From Nostoc linckia NIES-25 (GTDB lineage: Bacteria; Cyanobacteriota; Cyanobacteriia; Cyanobacteriales; Nostocaceae): 64,000 nt of DNA. The position numbers were made by a program, and so were the translations under genes. This document shows positions 40,102 through 48,719 of this stretch, piece by piece. The DNA lies in the NCBI RefSeq assembly GCF_002368035.1, contig NZ_AP018222.1, forward strand, positions 3,202,534-3,266,533, given 5' to 3'. Every line of letters begins with the position of its first letter. Position 1 is the stretch's first letter. Under the pieces are notes generated by a model, which made no database searches, was not told the DNA's origin, and saw nothing but the letters and a program-made list of their open reading frames with translations.

Positions 40102-43100
40102 TTAGACAATACTGAAATTAGCAGCAGTCAAGTTGGTGGTGTTAATTCCAGTCAGCGTTGCCAAAATTTCGTCAGTAGCAGTGACGATGATTTTGTGACC
40201 AGAAAAACTGAGTTGATTGAAGGTCAAACCGCCGGAAAGTGCGATCGAGTCAGTGCCTTTGCAGAAATCAGTAATAGTATCAGTACCTTGTGTTGCAGCC
40301 AAGACAAATTTATCTTTGCCGTTGCCACCAGTGAGGGTATCGTTACCAAAACCACCAGACAATAGGTCGTTACCATTGCCACCAGTGAGGGTATCATTGC
40401 CATTGCCGCCATTGAGGGAATCTTTGCCATTGCCACCCTTGAGGTAGTCATTGCCAGGGGTGCCGTTGAGGCGGTCGTTGCCGTTGCCACCAAAAAGGCG
40501 ATCGCCCACTTGCACAGTTACCTTTGCAGTACTTGTAAGTTCGCCATCAGTGATGGTGTAGTTGAAGCTAGCCGCACCACTAAATCCAGTAGTTGGGGTA
40601 AATAGGATAAAATCATCTGCTGTGTTATTGGGAGTGCAGTTATTTTTCAGCACCGCAGTACCATTAGTCGCACCACTGACACCAGTAATGCTGAGGTTGG
40701 TGTTATCAATGTCTGTATCGTTAGCCAACAGGGTATTAGCTTCGATACGCACATTCGTATATTTGGCAGCCGCTACAGTATCATTGACTGCAAGTGGCGC
40801 GTCATTAACATCCTTGACATTGATGTTAAAGTTACCAGCAATTGTGCCGCCATTCCCATCACTTACAGTGTAGTTAAAGCTATCAGTGCCGTTGTAGTTG
40901 GCATTGGGGGTGTAAATAAAGTAGTCATCGCTAGCGTTGCCAACAGTGCCGTTGTCATTTAAGGTCAGTGTACCGTTAGTGGAATTAGTAAAATTACTAA
41001 TGCTTAAGGTATCGCCATCAATATCTGTATATCTACTCAAGATAGTGCTGGCAAGGATATTAACAGCAGTATCCTCATCTGTAGTAGCCCCAGTAGCAAA
41101 GCCAAAGATGACATAGCTCTGCCCTGAATTTATGCCGTTGGGGTCGGCATCGTCTGCGCTAATAATTAGGTCATCAAAGCCATCACCGTTGATGTCTCCA
41201 GCACCGCTGACAGAACTGCCTAGTTTGCCAGTATCAATGCCGTTGATTGTAAAGCCGTTGTTGCCGTTTAGGGATGAGAGATTGAGGCTACCTGCAAAGC
41301 CACTGCTTTTGCCAAAGACCACGTAGCTCTCCCCAACACTTACCTTACCGTTGGAGTCGGCATTTTTTGCGGCAATAATCAGGTCGTCAAAGCCGTCAGC
41401 GTTGAAGTCTCCAGCATTGCTGACGGACGAGCCTGAGAAGTCAGAAGCATCAATGCCGTCGATCGCAAAGCCATTACTGCCATTTAACGATGAGAGATTG
41501 AGACTAGCTCCAAAGCCACTGCTGCTACCAAAGACTACGTAGCTCTGCCCAGCACCTATCTTACCGTTGGGGTTCCCATAGGGTGCTCCGATAATCAAGT
41601 CCCCAAAGCCGTCACTGTTGATGTCTCCGGCATTGCTGACTGAGATACCCGATCCAAAAGGAGCGATGTCGTTAATCACAAAGCCCTTACTGCCGTCTAA
41701 CGATGAGAGATTGAGACTAGCTTCAAAGCCACTGCTGCTGCCAAAGACTACGTAGCTCTGCCCTACTGCGCTAATAATCAGGTCGTCGAAGCCGTCACCG
41801 TTAATGTCACCAGCATTGCTGACGGACGAGCCTGAGAAGTCATAAGCATCAATACCATTGATGACGAAGCCGTTGCTACCGTCCAGGGACGAGACATTAA
41901 AGCTTCCTGTGAAGCCACTGCTCTTGCCAAACACCACGTAGCTTGACCCAGCACTTACCTTACCGTCGAGGTCTACACCAGGTGCCCCGATAATCAGGTC
42001 ATCAAAGCCGTCGCCGTTGATATCTCCCGCACCGCTCACAGAGATGCCTGATAAATCATCTATATTGATGCCATTGATTATAAAGCCATTGCTGCCGTCC
42101 AGAGACGATAGTTCAAAACTGGCTCCAAAGCCACTGCTTTTGCCGAACACCACGTAGCTTGACCCAGCATATGTCCTAGCCCGAAATGCTCCGATAATCA
42201 CATCGTCGAAGCCGTCACCGTTAATGTCACCGGCACTGCTGACGGACGAGCCTGAGTAGTCACGCTCATCGATACCGATGAGGGCAAAGCCGTTGCTACC
42301 GTCTAGGGAGGATAAATTGAGGCTAGCTGCAAAGCCACTGCTTTTGCCAAAGACTAGGTAGCTCTCTCCAGGTATGGATTGACCGTTGAGGTCGGCATAG
42401 CGTGACCCAATAATCAGGTCGTCGAAACCGTCACCGTTGAAGTCTCCGGCACTGCTGACGGACGAGCCTGAGAAGTCAAAAGCATCAACGCCGTTGAGTA
42501 CAAAGCCGTTACTACCATTGAGGTCAGAAAGGTTGATAAAACTTAAGATGGGTGCGTCATTCACTCCGTTGATGGTCAGGTTGACGCTAGCTGTACTGGT
42601 AAAGCTGCCATCAGTGATTGTGTAGGTGAAGGTATCGCTGGCAGTTTCACCTACAGCCAAAGTTTCAAATTGAGCGTTGGGGTTGTATGTGAAGGTGTTA
42701 TCAGCATTGAAAGTCAGCAAAGCACCAGAACTCAAGGTAATAGGAGCGCCAACAGTGACAGGGCTACCATTGACATTTGTCACCGTTAAGGGGTTGCTAT
42801 CGGGGTCGCTGTCGTTGGCTAGGACTGAAATGTTAATCGTGCTTTCTTCATCGGCGATCGCGATGTCGGTAACTGCAACTGGAGGTTGATTAGGAGCCGT
42901 GGTTGTTGCAAAGCCAAAAATTACGTATCTCTCTCCAGGTGGTGAGAAGTCTGAGAGAAAACTGGCCCCGATACTCAGGTCGTCAAAGCCATCGCCGTTA
43001 ATATCCCCTGCACTGCTAACGGACGTGCCAGAAAATCCATCATATGCATTAATGCCGTTGATCGCAAAGCCGTTGCTGCCATCCAGCGATGAGAGGTCAA

Positions 43101-44382
43101 AGCTAGCTCCAAAGCCACTGCTTTTGCCAAACACTACGTAGCTCTGACCAACACCTTGATTGTCGTTAGGGTCAGCACTTTTTGTGCCAATAATCACGTC
43201 GTCTAAGCTGTCACCGTTGAAGTCTCCGGCACTGCTGACGGAGATGCCTGAGCCGTCAAAAACATTAATGCCGTTGATCGCAAAGCCATTGCTGCCATCT
43301 AATGATGAGAGGTCAAAGCTAGCTCCAAAGCCACTGCTTTTGCCAAATACCACGTAGCTTGACCCTGCATTTGACTGACCGTTGGGATCGGCATTGGGGG
43401 CGCCAATAATCACATCGTCGAAGCCGTCACCGTTGAAGTCTCCGGCACTGCTGACGGAGATGCCTAAGCCGTCACCAGCATTAATGCCGTTGATAACGAA
43501 GCCGTTGCTGCCATCTAAAGACGAGAGGTCAAAACTAGCTCCAAAGCTACTGCTTTTGCCAAAGACCACGTAGCTTGACCCAGCATTTAACTGACCGACA
43601 CCTGATGCCCCAATAATGAAGTCATCGAGACCGTCGCCGTTGATGTCTCCGGCACTGCTAACAAAGAAGCCAGAGGAGTCAAATTCATCAATGCCGTTGA
43701 TGACAAAGCCGTTACTGCCATCCAAGGACGAGAGATTGAAAGCCGCTCCAAAGCCACTGCTGCTGCCAAACACCACGTAGCTTGACCCTGTATTATAACT
43801 ATTGTAGTAGCTCCTAAAACCTGGTGCCCCAATAATCAAGTCGTCGAAGCCATCACCGTTAAAGTCTCCGGTATTGCTAACGGAAAAACCTGAGAAGTCA
43901 AAATCATCAATGCCATTGATGACGAAGCCATTGCTGCCATTAAGGGACGAAACGTCAAAGCTAGCTGCAAAGCCACTGCTGCCAAAGACTACGTAGCTTT
44001 GCCCTACACCAAACTGACCGTTGACAGAGGCATTGGGCGCTCCGACAATTAAGTCGTCGATGCCGTCGCCGTTGAAGTCTATGCCACTGCTGACGGAGGA
44101 AGTTGAGCTATTGATACCATTGATGACGAAGCCGTTGCTGCCGTTGAGGTCAGAGAGGTTCAGAACTGAACTAAAGCCGCTGCTGCTGCCAAATATGACG
44201 TAGGTTTCCCTGGTCTCCCCTGGATAACCAGCATAGGGGGCGCCGAGAATCAGGTCGTCGAAGCCGTCGCCGTTGATGTCTCCGGCACTGCTAAAAGATC
44301 TGCCCAAGTCAGAACCACGGATCGTAAACCCATTACTCCCGTTCAAGTCAGACAAGTTAAAAACTGCTGGATTAGGTGCCAT
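40102..44382 (-). CDS. Giant RTX protein with two FG-GAP beta-propellers and cadherin-like domains
   Basis: A 1426-residue surface or secreted protein, starting at the ATG at 44382 (a TTG at 44415 is possible). Order: seven FG-GAP repeats (about residues 5-500), each with a GDxNGDGxDDLIIGAP calcium loop; one cadherin/VCBS-like domain (about 510-620, ANDSDPDSNPLTV, DTFTYTITDG); seven more FG-GAP repeats (about 625-1095); two more cadherin-like domains (about 1100-1285); then seven RTX nonapeptides of GGNGNDTLT type and a C-terminal tail of about 70 residues. Two times seven FG-GAP units suggests two complete seven-bladed integrin-alpha-like propellers. RTX proteins leave by type I secretion with a C-terminal signal. 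Likely an adhesin or surface-layer component. The exporter gene pair at 58.6-63.7 kb carries a C39 domain and is not its obvious partner. Confidence 0.9.
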   Translation of the reverse strand: MAPNPAVFNLSDLNGSNGFTIRGSDLGRSFSSAGDINGDGFDDLILGAPYAGYPGETRETYVIFGSSSGFSSVLNLSDLNGSNGFVINGINSSTSSVSSGIDFNGDGIDDLIVGAPNASVNGQFGVGQSYVVFGSSGFAASFDVSSLNGSNGFVINGIDDFDFSGFSVSNTGDFNGDGFDDLIIGAPGFRSYYNSYNTGSSYVVFGSSSGFGAAFNLSSLDGSNGFVINGIDEFDSSGFFVSSAGDINGDGLDDFIIGASGVGQLNAGSSYVVFGKSSSFGASFDLSSLDGSNGFVINGINAGDGLGISVSSAGDFNGDGFDDVIIGAPNADPNGQSNAGSSYVVFGKSSGFGASFDLSSLDGSNGFAINGINVFDGSGISVSSAGDFNGDSLDDVIIGTKSADPNDNQGVGQSYVVFGKSSGFGASFDLSSLDGSNGFAINGINAYDGFSGTSVSSAGDINGDGFDDLSIGASFLSDFSPPGERYVIFGFATTTAPNQPPVAVTDIAIADEESTINISVLANDSDPDSNPLTVTNVNGSPVTVGAPITLSSGALLTFNADNTFTYNPNAQFETLAVGETASDTFTYTITDGSFTSTASVNLTINGVNDAPILSFINLSDLNGSNGFVLNGVDAFDFSGSSVSSAGDFNGDGFDDLIIGSRYADLNGQSIPGESYLVFGKSSGFAASLNLSSLDGSNGFALIGIDERDYSGSSVSSAGDINGDGFDDVIIGAFRARTYAGSSYVVFGKSSGFGASFELSSLDGSNGFIINGINIDDLSGISVSGAGDINGDGFDDLIIGAPGVDLDGKVSAGSSYVVFGKSSGFTGSFNVSSLDGSNGFVINGIDAYDFSGSSVSNAGDINGDGFDDLIISAVGQSYVVFGSSSGFEASLNLSSLDGSKGFVINDIAPFGSGISVSNAGDINSDGFGDLIIGAPYGNPNGKIGAGQSYVVFGSSSGFGASLNLSSLNGSNGFAIDGIDASDFSGSSVSNAGDFNADGFDDLIIAAKNADSNGKVSVGESYVVFGKSSGFAGSLNLSSLNGNNGFTINGIDTGKLGSSVSGAGDINGDGFDDLIISADDADPNGINSGQSYVIFGFATGATTDEDTAVNILASTILSRYTDIDGDTLSISNFTNSTNGTLTLNDNGTVGNASDDYFIYTPNANYNGTDSFNYTVSDGNGGTIAGNFNINVKDVNDAPLAVNDTVAAAKYTNVRIEANTLLANDTDIDNTNLSITGVSGATNGTAVLKNNCTPNNTADDFILFTPTTGFSGAASFNYTITDGELTSTAKVTVQVGDRLFGGNGNDRLNGTPGNDYLKGGNGKDSLNGGNGNDTLTGGNGNDLLSGGFGNDTLTGGNGKDKFVLAATQGTDTITDFCKGTDSIALSGGLTFNQLSFSGHKIIVTATDEILATLTGINTTNLTAANFSIV

Positions 44383-44741
44383 TATTGTTGATTTCTCTTT
44401 TTGTTTCGCAATCAACTAATGAGCTAAGTTGCATAAAAGCAAGGCTTGAGCCTCTTACTAATGGCAAATTATTTTGGCAAAATAAATGGCTATTAGTTTA
44501 TGCAACCTAGTCTCATGTAGAATTTAATACGGTACATTTTATATTTGTCTAAACATAGGTAAATTAATACATTAGTAAAATTCATCTAAAATTTATCTTT
44601 CGCTATCCAGTTATCTGCGATTTTATAACTGAACTATTCCACATTTAAGAAAGCACAATTCATTAAGTCAAATTCTTTGTTAATAAAATATTATCTGGTT
44701 TTGGCTTTTGAATATTAATTTACTACCTTGGAAGTAATTTT
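44383..44741. other. Divergent spacer with inverted-repeat element
   Basis: Between the RTX protein and the PhzF gene. It contains an inverted repeat (44419-44516) and AT-rich DNA holding promoters for both genes. No small gene is seen. Confidence 0.6.
44419..44516. mobile_element. Miniature inverted-repeat element ATGAGCTAAGTTGCATAAA
   Basis: ATGAGCTAAGTTGCATAAA (44419-44437) is inverted by TTTATGCAACCTAGTCTCAT (44497-44516). 98 bp, no target duplication noticed. Confidence 0.5.
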
Positions 44742-45542
44742 ATGGGACAAATCATTACTCAAGTTGACGCTTTCACGAATACACCGTTTGGAGGTAACCC
44801 TGCTGCTGTCTGTGTTTTGCCTACTCAAAAAGATGATATTTGGCTGCAAAACGTGGCGCAGGAAATGAATTTATCTGAGACGGCTTTTCTCATTAAACAA
44901 GATGATGGTTTTAATTTGCGTTGGTTTACGCCGACGGTGGAAGTACCGCTTTGTGGTCACGCAACTTTAGCTAGTGCCCATGTACTTTGGTCAGAAGGAC
45001 ATTTACTATCTGATGAAGTTGCACGTTTTCATACCAAAAGTGGAGTACTTGTTGCTAAGTTACAAGATGAATGGATTGAGTTAGATTTTCCTGTCAATCA
45101 TTCAAAACCAACGATCGCTCCTCCAGAACTTAGTCAAGCTTTGGGCGTACCATATAAATCTGTATTCCAAAATTCACTAGGCTATTTAGTAGAATTAGAA
45201 TCTGAAGAATTGGTGCGGCAAATACAGCCCAATTTCCAGCTACTAAAAACATTGCCGATTTCTAATGTTATTGTTACCAGTATTGCTGAGCCTGATTCCC
45301 AATATGATTTCGTTTCGCGCTTTTTTGCACCAGGATTAGGTGTTAATGAAGACCCAGTAACAGGGGCGGCTCATTGTTGCCTTGCTGCATTTTGGAGCGA
45401 TCGCTTGCACAAAGATCGGCTTTTAGCTTATCAAGCTTCGAGTCGGGGTGGCGTGGTGAAAGTTTATTATGATGGAGGCGATCGCGTTTTGCTTGGCGGA
45501 CAAGCAGTAACTGTTTTACGAGGCGAATTAATTACAGCTTAA
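44742..45542 (+). CDS. PhzF-family isomerase/epimerase
   Basis: A 266-residue member of the PhzF (phenazine-biosynthesis-like) family with a diaminopimelate-epimerase-like fold. Diagnostic segments are VDAFTNTPFGGNPAAVCVLP, MNLSETAFL, LRWFTPTVEVPLCGHATLASAHVL and FFAPGLGVNEDPVTGAAHCCLAAFW. Glu45-like catalytic acid is within LSETAF. Most bacterial members have unknown substrates; no phenazine genes are nearby. Start ATG at 44742. Confidence 0.88.
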   Translation: MGQIITQVDAFTNTPFGGNPAAVCVLPTQKDDIWLQNVAQEMNLSETAFLIKQDDGFNLRWFTPTVEVPLCGHATLASAHVLWSEGHLLSDEVARFHTKSGVLVAKLQDEWIELDFPVNHSKPTIAPPELSQALGVPYKSVFQNSLGYLVELESEELVRQIQPNFQLLKTLPISNVIVTSIAEPDSQYDFVSRFFAPGLGVNEDPVTGAAHCCLAAFWSDRLHKDRLLAYQASSRGGVVKVYYDGGDRVLLGGQAVTVLRGELITA

Positions 45543-45601
45543 ACTGACACTAGAAATTAATTGTCAGAATATGTAAATCAGCCTATGTTTTAATTTTAAA
45601 A

Positions 45602-46048
45602 ATGTCTGCTAAACAGAAAAATCATCGAAGTCCTGTCACATCTAGTGACTGGCCGATTGAGCAATTACCTGGACTCACCCAAGAAGAACAATCCCAACTG
45701 CGAAATTGTCAAATCAATACTACAGCAGCGCTAGTCAAGCACGGAAAGACTCCACAGGCAAGGCTGATGTTAGCAAATAAACTTCAAATCCATATTCAGT
45801 ATGTGAATAAATGGATGGCTTTGGCTGACTTGGCACGTATTCCCAGCGTTGGAACCCAATACTGCGGTTTATTGCTCCATGCGGGTATTGGTTCTGTGGC
45901 ACAGTTAGCTCAAACTCCTACTCACAGATTACACAGACAGATTCTGCGCTTGCAAGTAGCAACAATGCAGCGACGAGATTTGTGTCCAGCGATTGAGTTA
46001 GTAGAACGCTGGAGTCAGGAAGCGAGGATGGTGGGGAGTGGGGAGTAG
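45602..46048 (+). CDS. DUF4332 helix-hairpin-helix protein
   Basis: A 148-residue protein with two helix-hairpin-helix-like units: IEQLPGLTQEEQSQLRNCQINTTAALVKHG and LARIPSVGTQYCGLLLHAGIGSVAQLAQ. The second is the core of DUF4332. Such units bind DNA or RNA non-specifically in other proteins. The gene lies 59 bp after the PhzF gene in the same direction and may be co-transcribed. A GGGGAGT/GGGGGCA repeat follows its stop codon. Confidence 0.82.
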   Translation: MSAKQKNHRSPVTSSDWPIEQLPGLTQEEQSQLRNCQINTTAALVKHGKTPQARLMLANKLQIHIQYVNKWMALADLARIPSVGTQYCGLLLHAGIGSVAQLAQTPTHRLHRQILRLQVATMQRRDLCPAIELVERWSQEARMVGSGE

Positions 46049-46128
46049 GGGGGCAGGGGGCAGGGGGCAGGGGGCAGGGGGACAAGGAGAATAATTAATG
46101 CCGAGTCCCCAGTCCCCAATCCCCAGTC
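46020..46128. repeat. GGGGCAG heptamer array and mirror
   Basis: GGGGGCA units repeated about five times (46049-46082) and a mirrored CCCCAGT stretch (46105-46128) between two converging genes. The last codons of the DUF4332 gene (VGSGE) already fall in this G-rich repeat. Confidence 0.7.
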
Positions 46129-46129
46129 G

Positions 46130-46744
46130 CTAATCCTTTGCTAAGACTCCATTGAGAAAGATGTCAGCCAGTCCTTCTGCCATTTGTTGCATTTCTTGGG
46201 GGGAGGCGTCTGGTTCCATGAGGGTGTTGTTGGAAAAACCTGCGATCGCGAACATTCCTAAGAAAACTTTGGCGACTAGGTTGGCGTCCATTTGGCGATA
46301 AATGCCTTTATCCATTGCTGTTTGAAAGAAGGCTTCAGCAACATCGGTCATTTTAGTAATGACTTCTAATTGAATGCGATCGCGCAAATCGGGATGAAAT
46401 TGTACTTCCATGAAACAAACGCGCATCATATCAGCATTTTTTTGAAAATTCCACATCCGACGGCGCATCACTTGAGCTACTGCTTTATAGCTACCCATTT
46501 CACTTAATTCTGTGAGCAGATCCGTCAAAATCTCCACCCATCCACTTGTAGCTACTTCTACCAAAATTGCCTTTTTATTAGGAAAATGGCGAAATAGAGT
46601 GCCTTCAGCTACACCTGCTGCCTGTGCTAAATCACGGGTGGTAGTGCCATCAAATCCCTGAGCGGCAAACAAACGTTGTGCTGCCTGTAAAATCCGGGTG
46701 CGCGTCTGAGCCTCTGAGGGCGGGGGAGAATTAAAAACTCGCAT
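46130..46744 (-). CDS. TetR/AcrR-family transcriptional regulator
   Basis: A 204-residue repressor-type regulator. The N-terminal HTH is RTRILQAAQRLFAAQGFDGTTTRDLAQAAGVAEGTLFRHFPNKKAIL, a textbook TetR DNA-binding domain. The C-terminal helical ligand domain is unremarkable. It is divergent from the first M16 peptidase gene, which it may control; the ligand is unknown. Confidence 0.9.
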   Translation of the reverse strand: MRVFNSPPPSEAQTRTRILQAAQRLFAAQGFDGTTTRDLAQAAGVAEGTLFRHFPNKKAILVEVATSGWVEILTDLLTELSEMGSYKAVAQVMRRRMWNFQKNADMMRVCFMEVQFHPDLRDRIQLEVITKMTDVAEAFFQTAMDKGIYRQMDANLVAKVFLGMFAIAGFSNNTLMEPDASPQEMQQMAEGLADIFLNGVLAKD

Positions 46745-46895
46745 AATTGTTATGGTGAAATATCCGATGCCGGACTTGTAGCATTATTGTCTAACATCAA
46801 GTACAAAAAGCCGAAAAACCTTAATACAACATTAACGCTCTATTTGCTAAGTAGCGTATTTCTTCGGTAGTGTAACTTTATCTTAATTTTGGCTT

Positions 46896-48674
46896 ATGAA
46901 CAAACTCTGTCGGTTGATTTTCGATTTGAAGTCGCACCTTTGGGGCGCTAGAAACGTAACTTGGATTTTGGATTGGTTGAAGAAAGTATCACTGACATCG
47001 CGTCGGCTGTTTAGAGAACTCCAACAAATAAATTCTTCAATGTTGTGGGGTGGGCGTCTCGCCCGCCCAGTCCATAGGGCGGGCAAGATGCCCACCCCAC
47101 AAAAGTTAACTATTTGTCAGTCCCTTGTGGCGTTGTTGGCGGCGATCGCCTTTTGCTGGGGATTAAACCCAGAAATTGCTCTGGCTCAAACTCAAACAAT
47201 ATCTCCTCCACCAGCTAAAACTCAAACGCCAGCTGCAACTTCGATTCAACCTTATCTTGATCGAGTCATCAAGGAGTTAACGGAGTTTCGCTTAGATAAT
47301 GGTTTGAAGTTCATTGTTCTGGAACGACATCAAGCACCTGTAGTTTCTTTTCTTACCTACGCTGATGTCGGTGGTGTGGATGAGCCGGATGGTAAAACCG
47401 GCGTAGCACACTTTCTAGAACATTTGGCGTTTAAAGGGACGACGCGCATCGGTACAGAAGATTACAAAGCAGAAAAACCACTACTAGAACGCCTAGACAA
47501 GTTGGATGCCCAAATTAAAGCAGCGAAAGCTGATGGCAAAAAAGATGAAGTGGCGCGGTTGGAAGCTGAGTTTAAGCAAGTGGAATCCCAAGCCGGGAAG
47601 CTAGTGAGCCAAAACGAACTGGCGCGAATTGTGGAACAAGCGGGAGGTGTGGGCTTAAATGCCACTACTTCCAGTGAAGCGACGCGTTACTTTTACAGTT
47701 TTCCTGCTAATAAGTTGGAACTTTGGATGTCCCTGGAGTCAGAAAGATTTCTCGACCCTGTAATTCGTCGTGAGTTTTATAAAGAGAGAGATGTCATTTT
47801 AGAAGAGCGACGGATGCGGGTGGATAATTCACCCATTGGGGCGATGTTGGAGAAATTCATTGACACTGCCTACAAGGTTCATCCTTACAGGCGTCCGGTG
47901 ATTGGTTACGACCAAGATATCCGTAACTTAACACCAGAAGATGTAGAAAAATTTTATGACGCTTATTATGTACCAAATAATTTAGCGATCGCCATTGTCG
48001 GAGATGTCAATCCCACCCAAGTGAAAAAACTCGCACAAACTTATTTTGAACGCTATCAAGCTAAAGCTAAAGCTACTCAAAAAATTTCTGTGGAACCGCA
48101 ACAAAAACAAACGCGGGAAGTTACTTTAGAACGACCTTCTCAACCGTTGTATTTGGAAGGTTATCACCGTCCGTCAGTTAATCATCCAGATAATGTAGTC
48201 TACGAAATGATTGGCAGTTTATTAAGCGATGGGCGCACTTCCCGGCTGTATAAATCTTTGGTAGAAAAGCAGCGTTTGGCGCTCAATGCTCAGGGTTTTA
48301 GCGGTTTTCCTGGGGATAAATACTCAAACTTGATGTTGTTTTATGCTTTGACTGCTCCCGGTCATACGGTTGATGAATTGGCGATCGCTTTACGCCAGGA
48401 AATTGAAAAATTAAAAACTGAACCTGTAGCACCCGCTGAGTTAGAACGAGTTAAAACCCAAGCAAGGGCAGATTTATTACGTAGTTTGAAGTCTAATGCG
48501 GGAATGGCTGAGCAATTGTTGGAATACGAGGTGAAAACTGGCTCTTGGCGGAATTTGTTTAAGGAGTTGGATGAAATTGCAGCGGTAACTCCTGGCGATA
48601 TTCAGCGGGTGGCAAAGGCGACGTTTACGCCGGAAAATCGCACGATTGGTAAGCTTTTGTCGAAACAAGGGTAA
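46896..48674 (+). CDS. M16 zinc peptidase (active subunit) with element-split signal peptide
   Basis: A pitrilysin-family peptidase. The inverted zinc motif HFLEH (residues 172-176 counted from 46896) and the distal ILEER Glu are present, so it should be catalytic, in the periplasm or outer membrane region. The open frame starts at ATG 46896, but the usual signal peptide is interrupted: KKVSLTSRRLFR (from about 46980) and SLVALLAAIAFCWGLNPEIALAQ (from 47120) are separated by a 113-bp miniature element (47013-47125). A start inside the element, ATG 47088, gives MPTPQKLTICQ plus the hydrophobic core and is the most plausible current start (528 residues). A second M16 gene follows. About 40 residues between the HFLEH and the distal Glu (KAAKADGKKDEVARLEAEF) are a charged insertion typical of cyanobacterial members. 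Confidence 0.88.
   Translation: MNKLCRLIFDLKSHLWGARNVTWILDWLKKVSLTSRRLFRELQQINSSMLWGGRLARPVHRAGKMPTPQKLTICQSLVALLAAIAFCWGLNPEIALAQTQTISPPPAKTQTPAATSIQPYLDRVIKELTEFRLDNGLKFIVLERHQAPVVSFLTYADVGGVDEPDGKTGVAHFLEHLAFKGTTRIGTEDYKAEKPLLERLDKLDAQIKAAKADGKKDEVARLEAEFKQVESQAGKLVSQNELARIVEQAGGVGLNATTSSEATRYFYSFPANKLELWMSLESERFLDPVIRREFYKERDVILEERRMRVDNSPIGAMLEKFIDTAYKVHPYRRPVIGYDQDIRNLTPEDVEKFYDAYYVPNNLAIAIVGDVNPTQVKKLAQTYFERYQAKAKATQKISVEPQQKQTREVTLERPSQPLYLEGYHRPSVNHPDNVVYEMIGSLLSDGRTSRLYKSLVEKQRLALNAQGFSGFPGDKYSNLMLFYALTAPGHTVDELAIALRQEIEKLKTEPVAPAELERVKTQARADLLRSLKSNAGMAEQLLEYEVKTGSWRNLFKELDEIAAVTPGDIQRVAKATFTPENRTIGKLLSKQG
47013..47125. mobile_element. Miniature element, AGGGAACTCYAACAAATAA family, copy B, inside a gene
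   Basis: AGAGAACTCCAACAAATAA at the left is inverted by TATTTGTCAGTCCCT at the right; the core is GGGGTGGGCGTCTCGCCCGCC with its inverse. It is homologous to copy A at 32912-33031 and sits in the signal-peptide region of the M16 gene. Confidence 0.82.
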
Positions 48675-48682
48675 GAGAAATG

Positions 48683-48713
48683 AACCGCAGAGGCGCAGAG
48701 GGCGCAGAGGAAG
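48683..48713. repeat. CCGCAGAGGCGCAGAGG short repeat
   Basis: GGCGCAGAGGGCGCAGAGG tandem units between the two M16 genes, a dispersed cyanobacterial repeat. Confidence 0.6.
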
Positions 48714-48719
48714 AGAGAT

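Noticed and set aside
40217..44203. Many plus-strand open frames opposite the RTX protein gene
   Set aside because: They are regularly spaced antisense shadows of the FG-GAP repeats.
40102..44382. RTX protein as cargo of the exporter at 58.6-63.7 kb
   Set aside because: RTX proteins use exporters with a C39-like domain lacking the catalytic Cys; this exporter has a complete triad, so it is better suited to GG-leader peptides.
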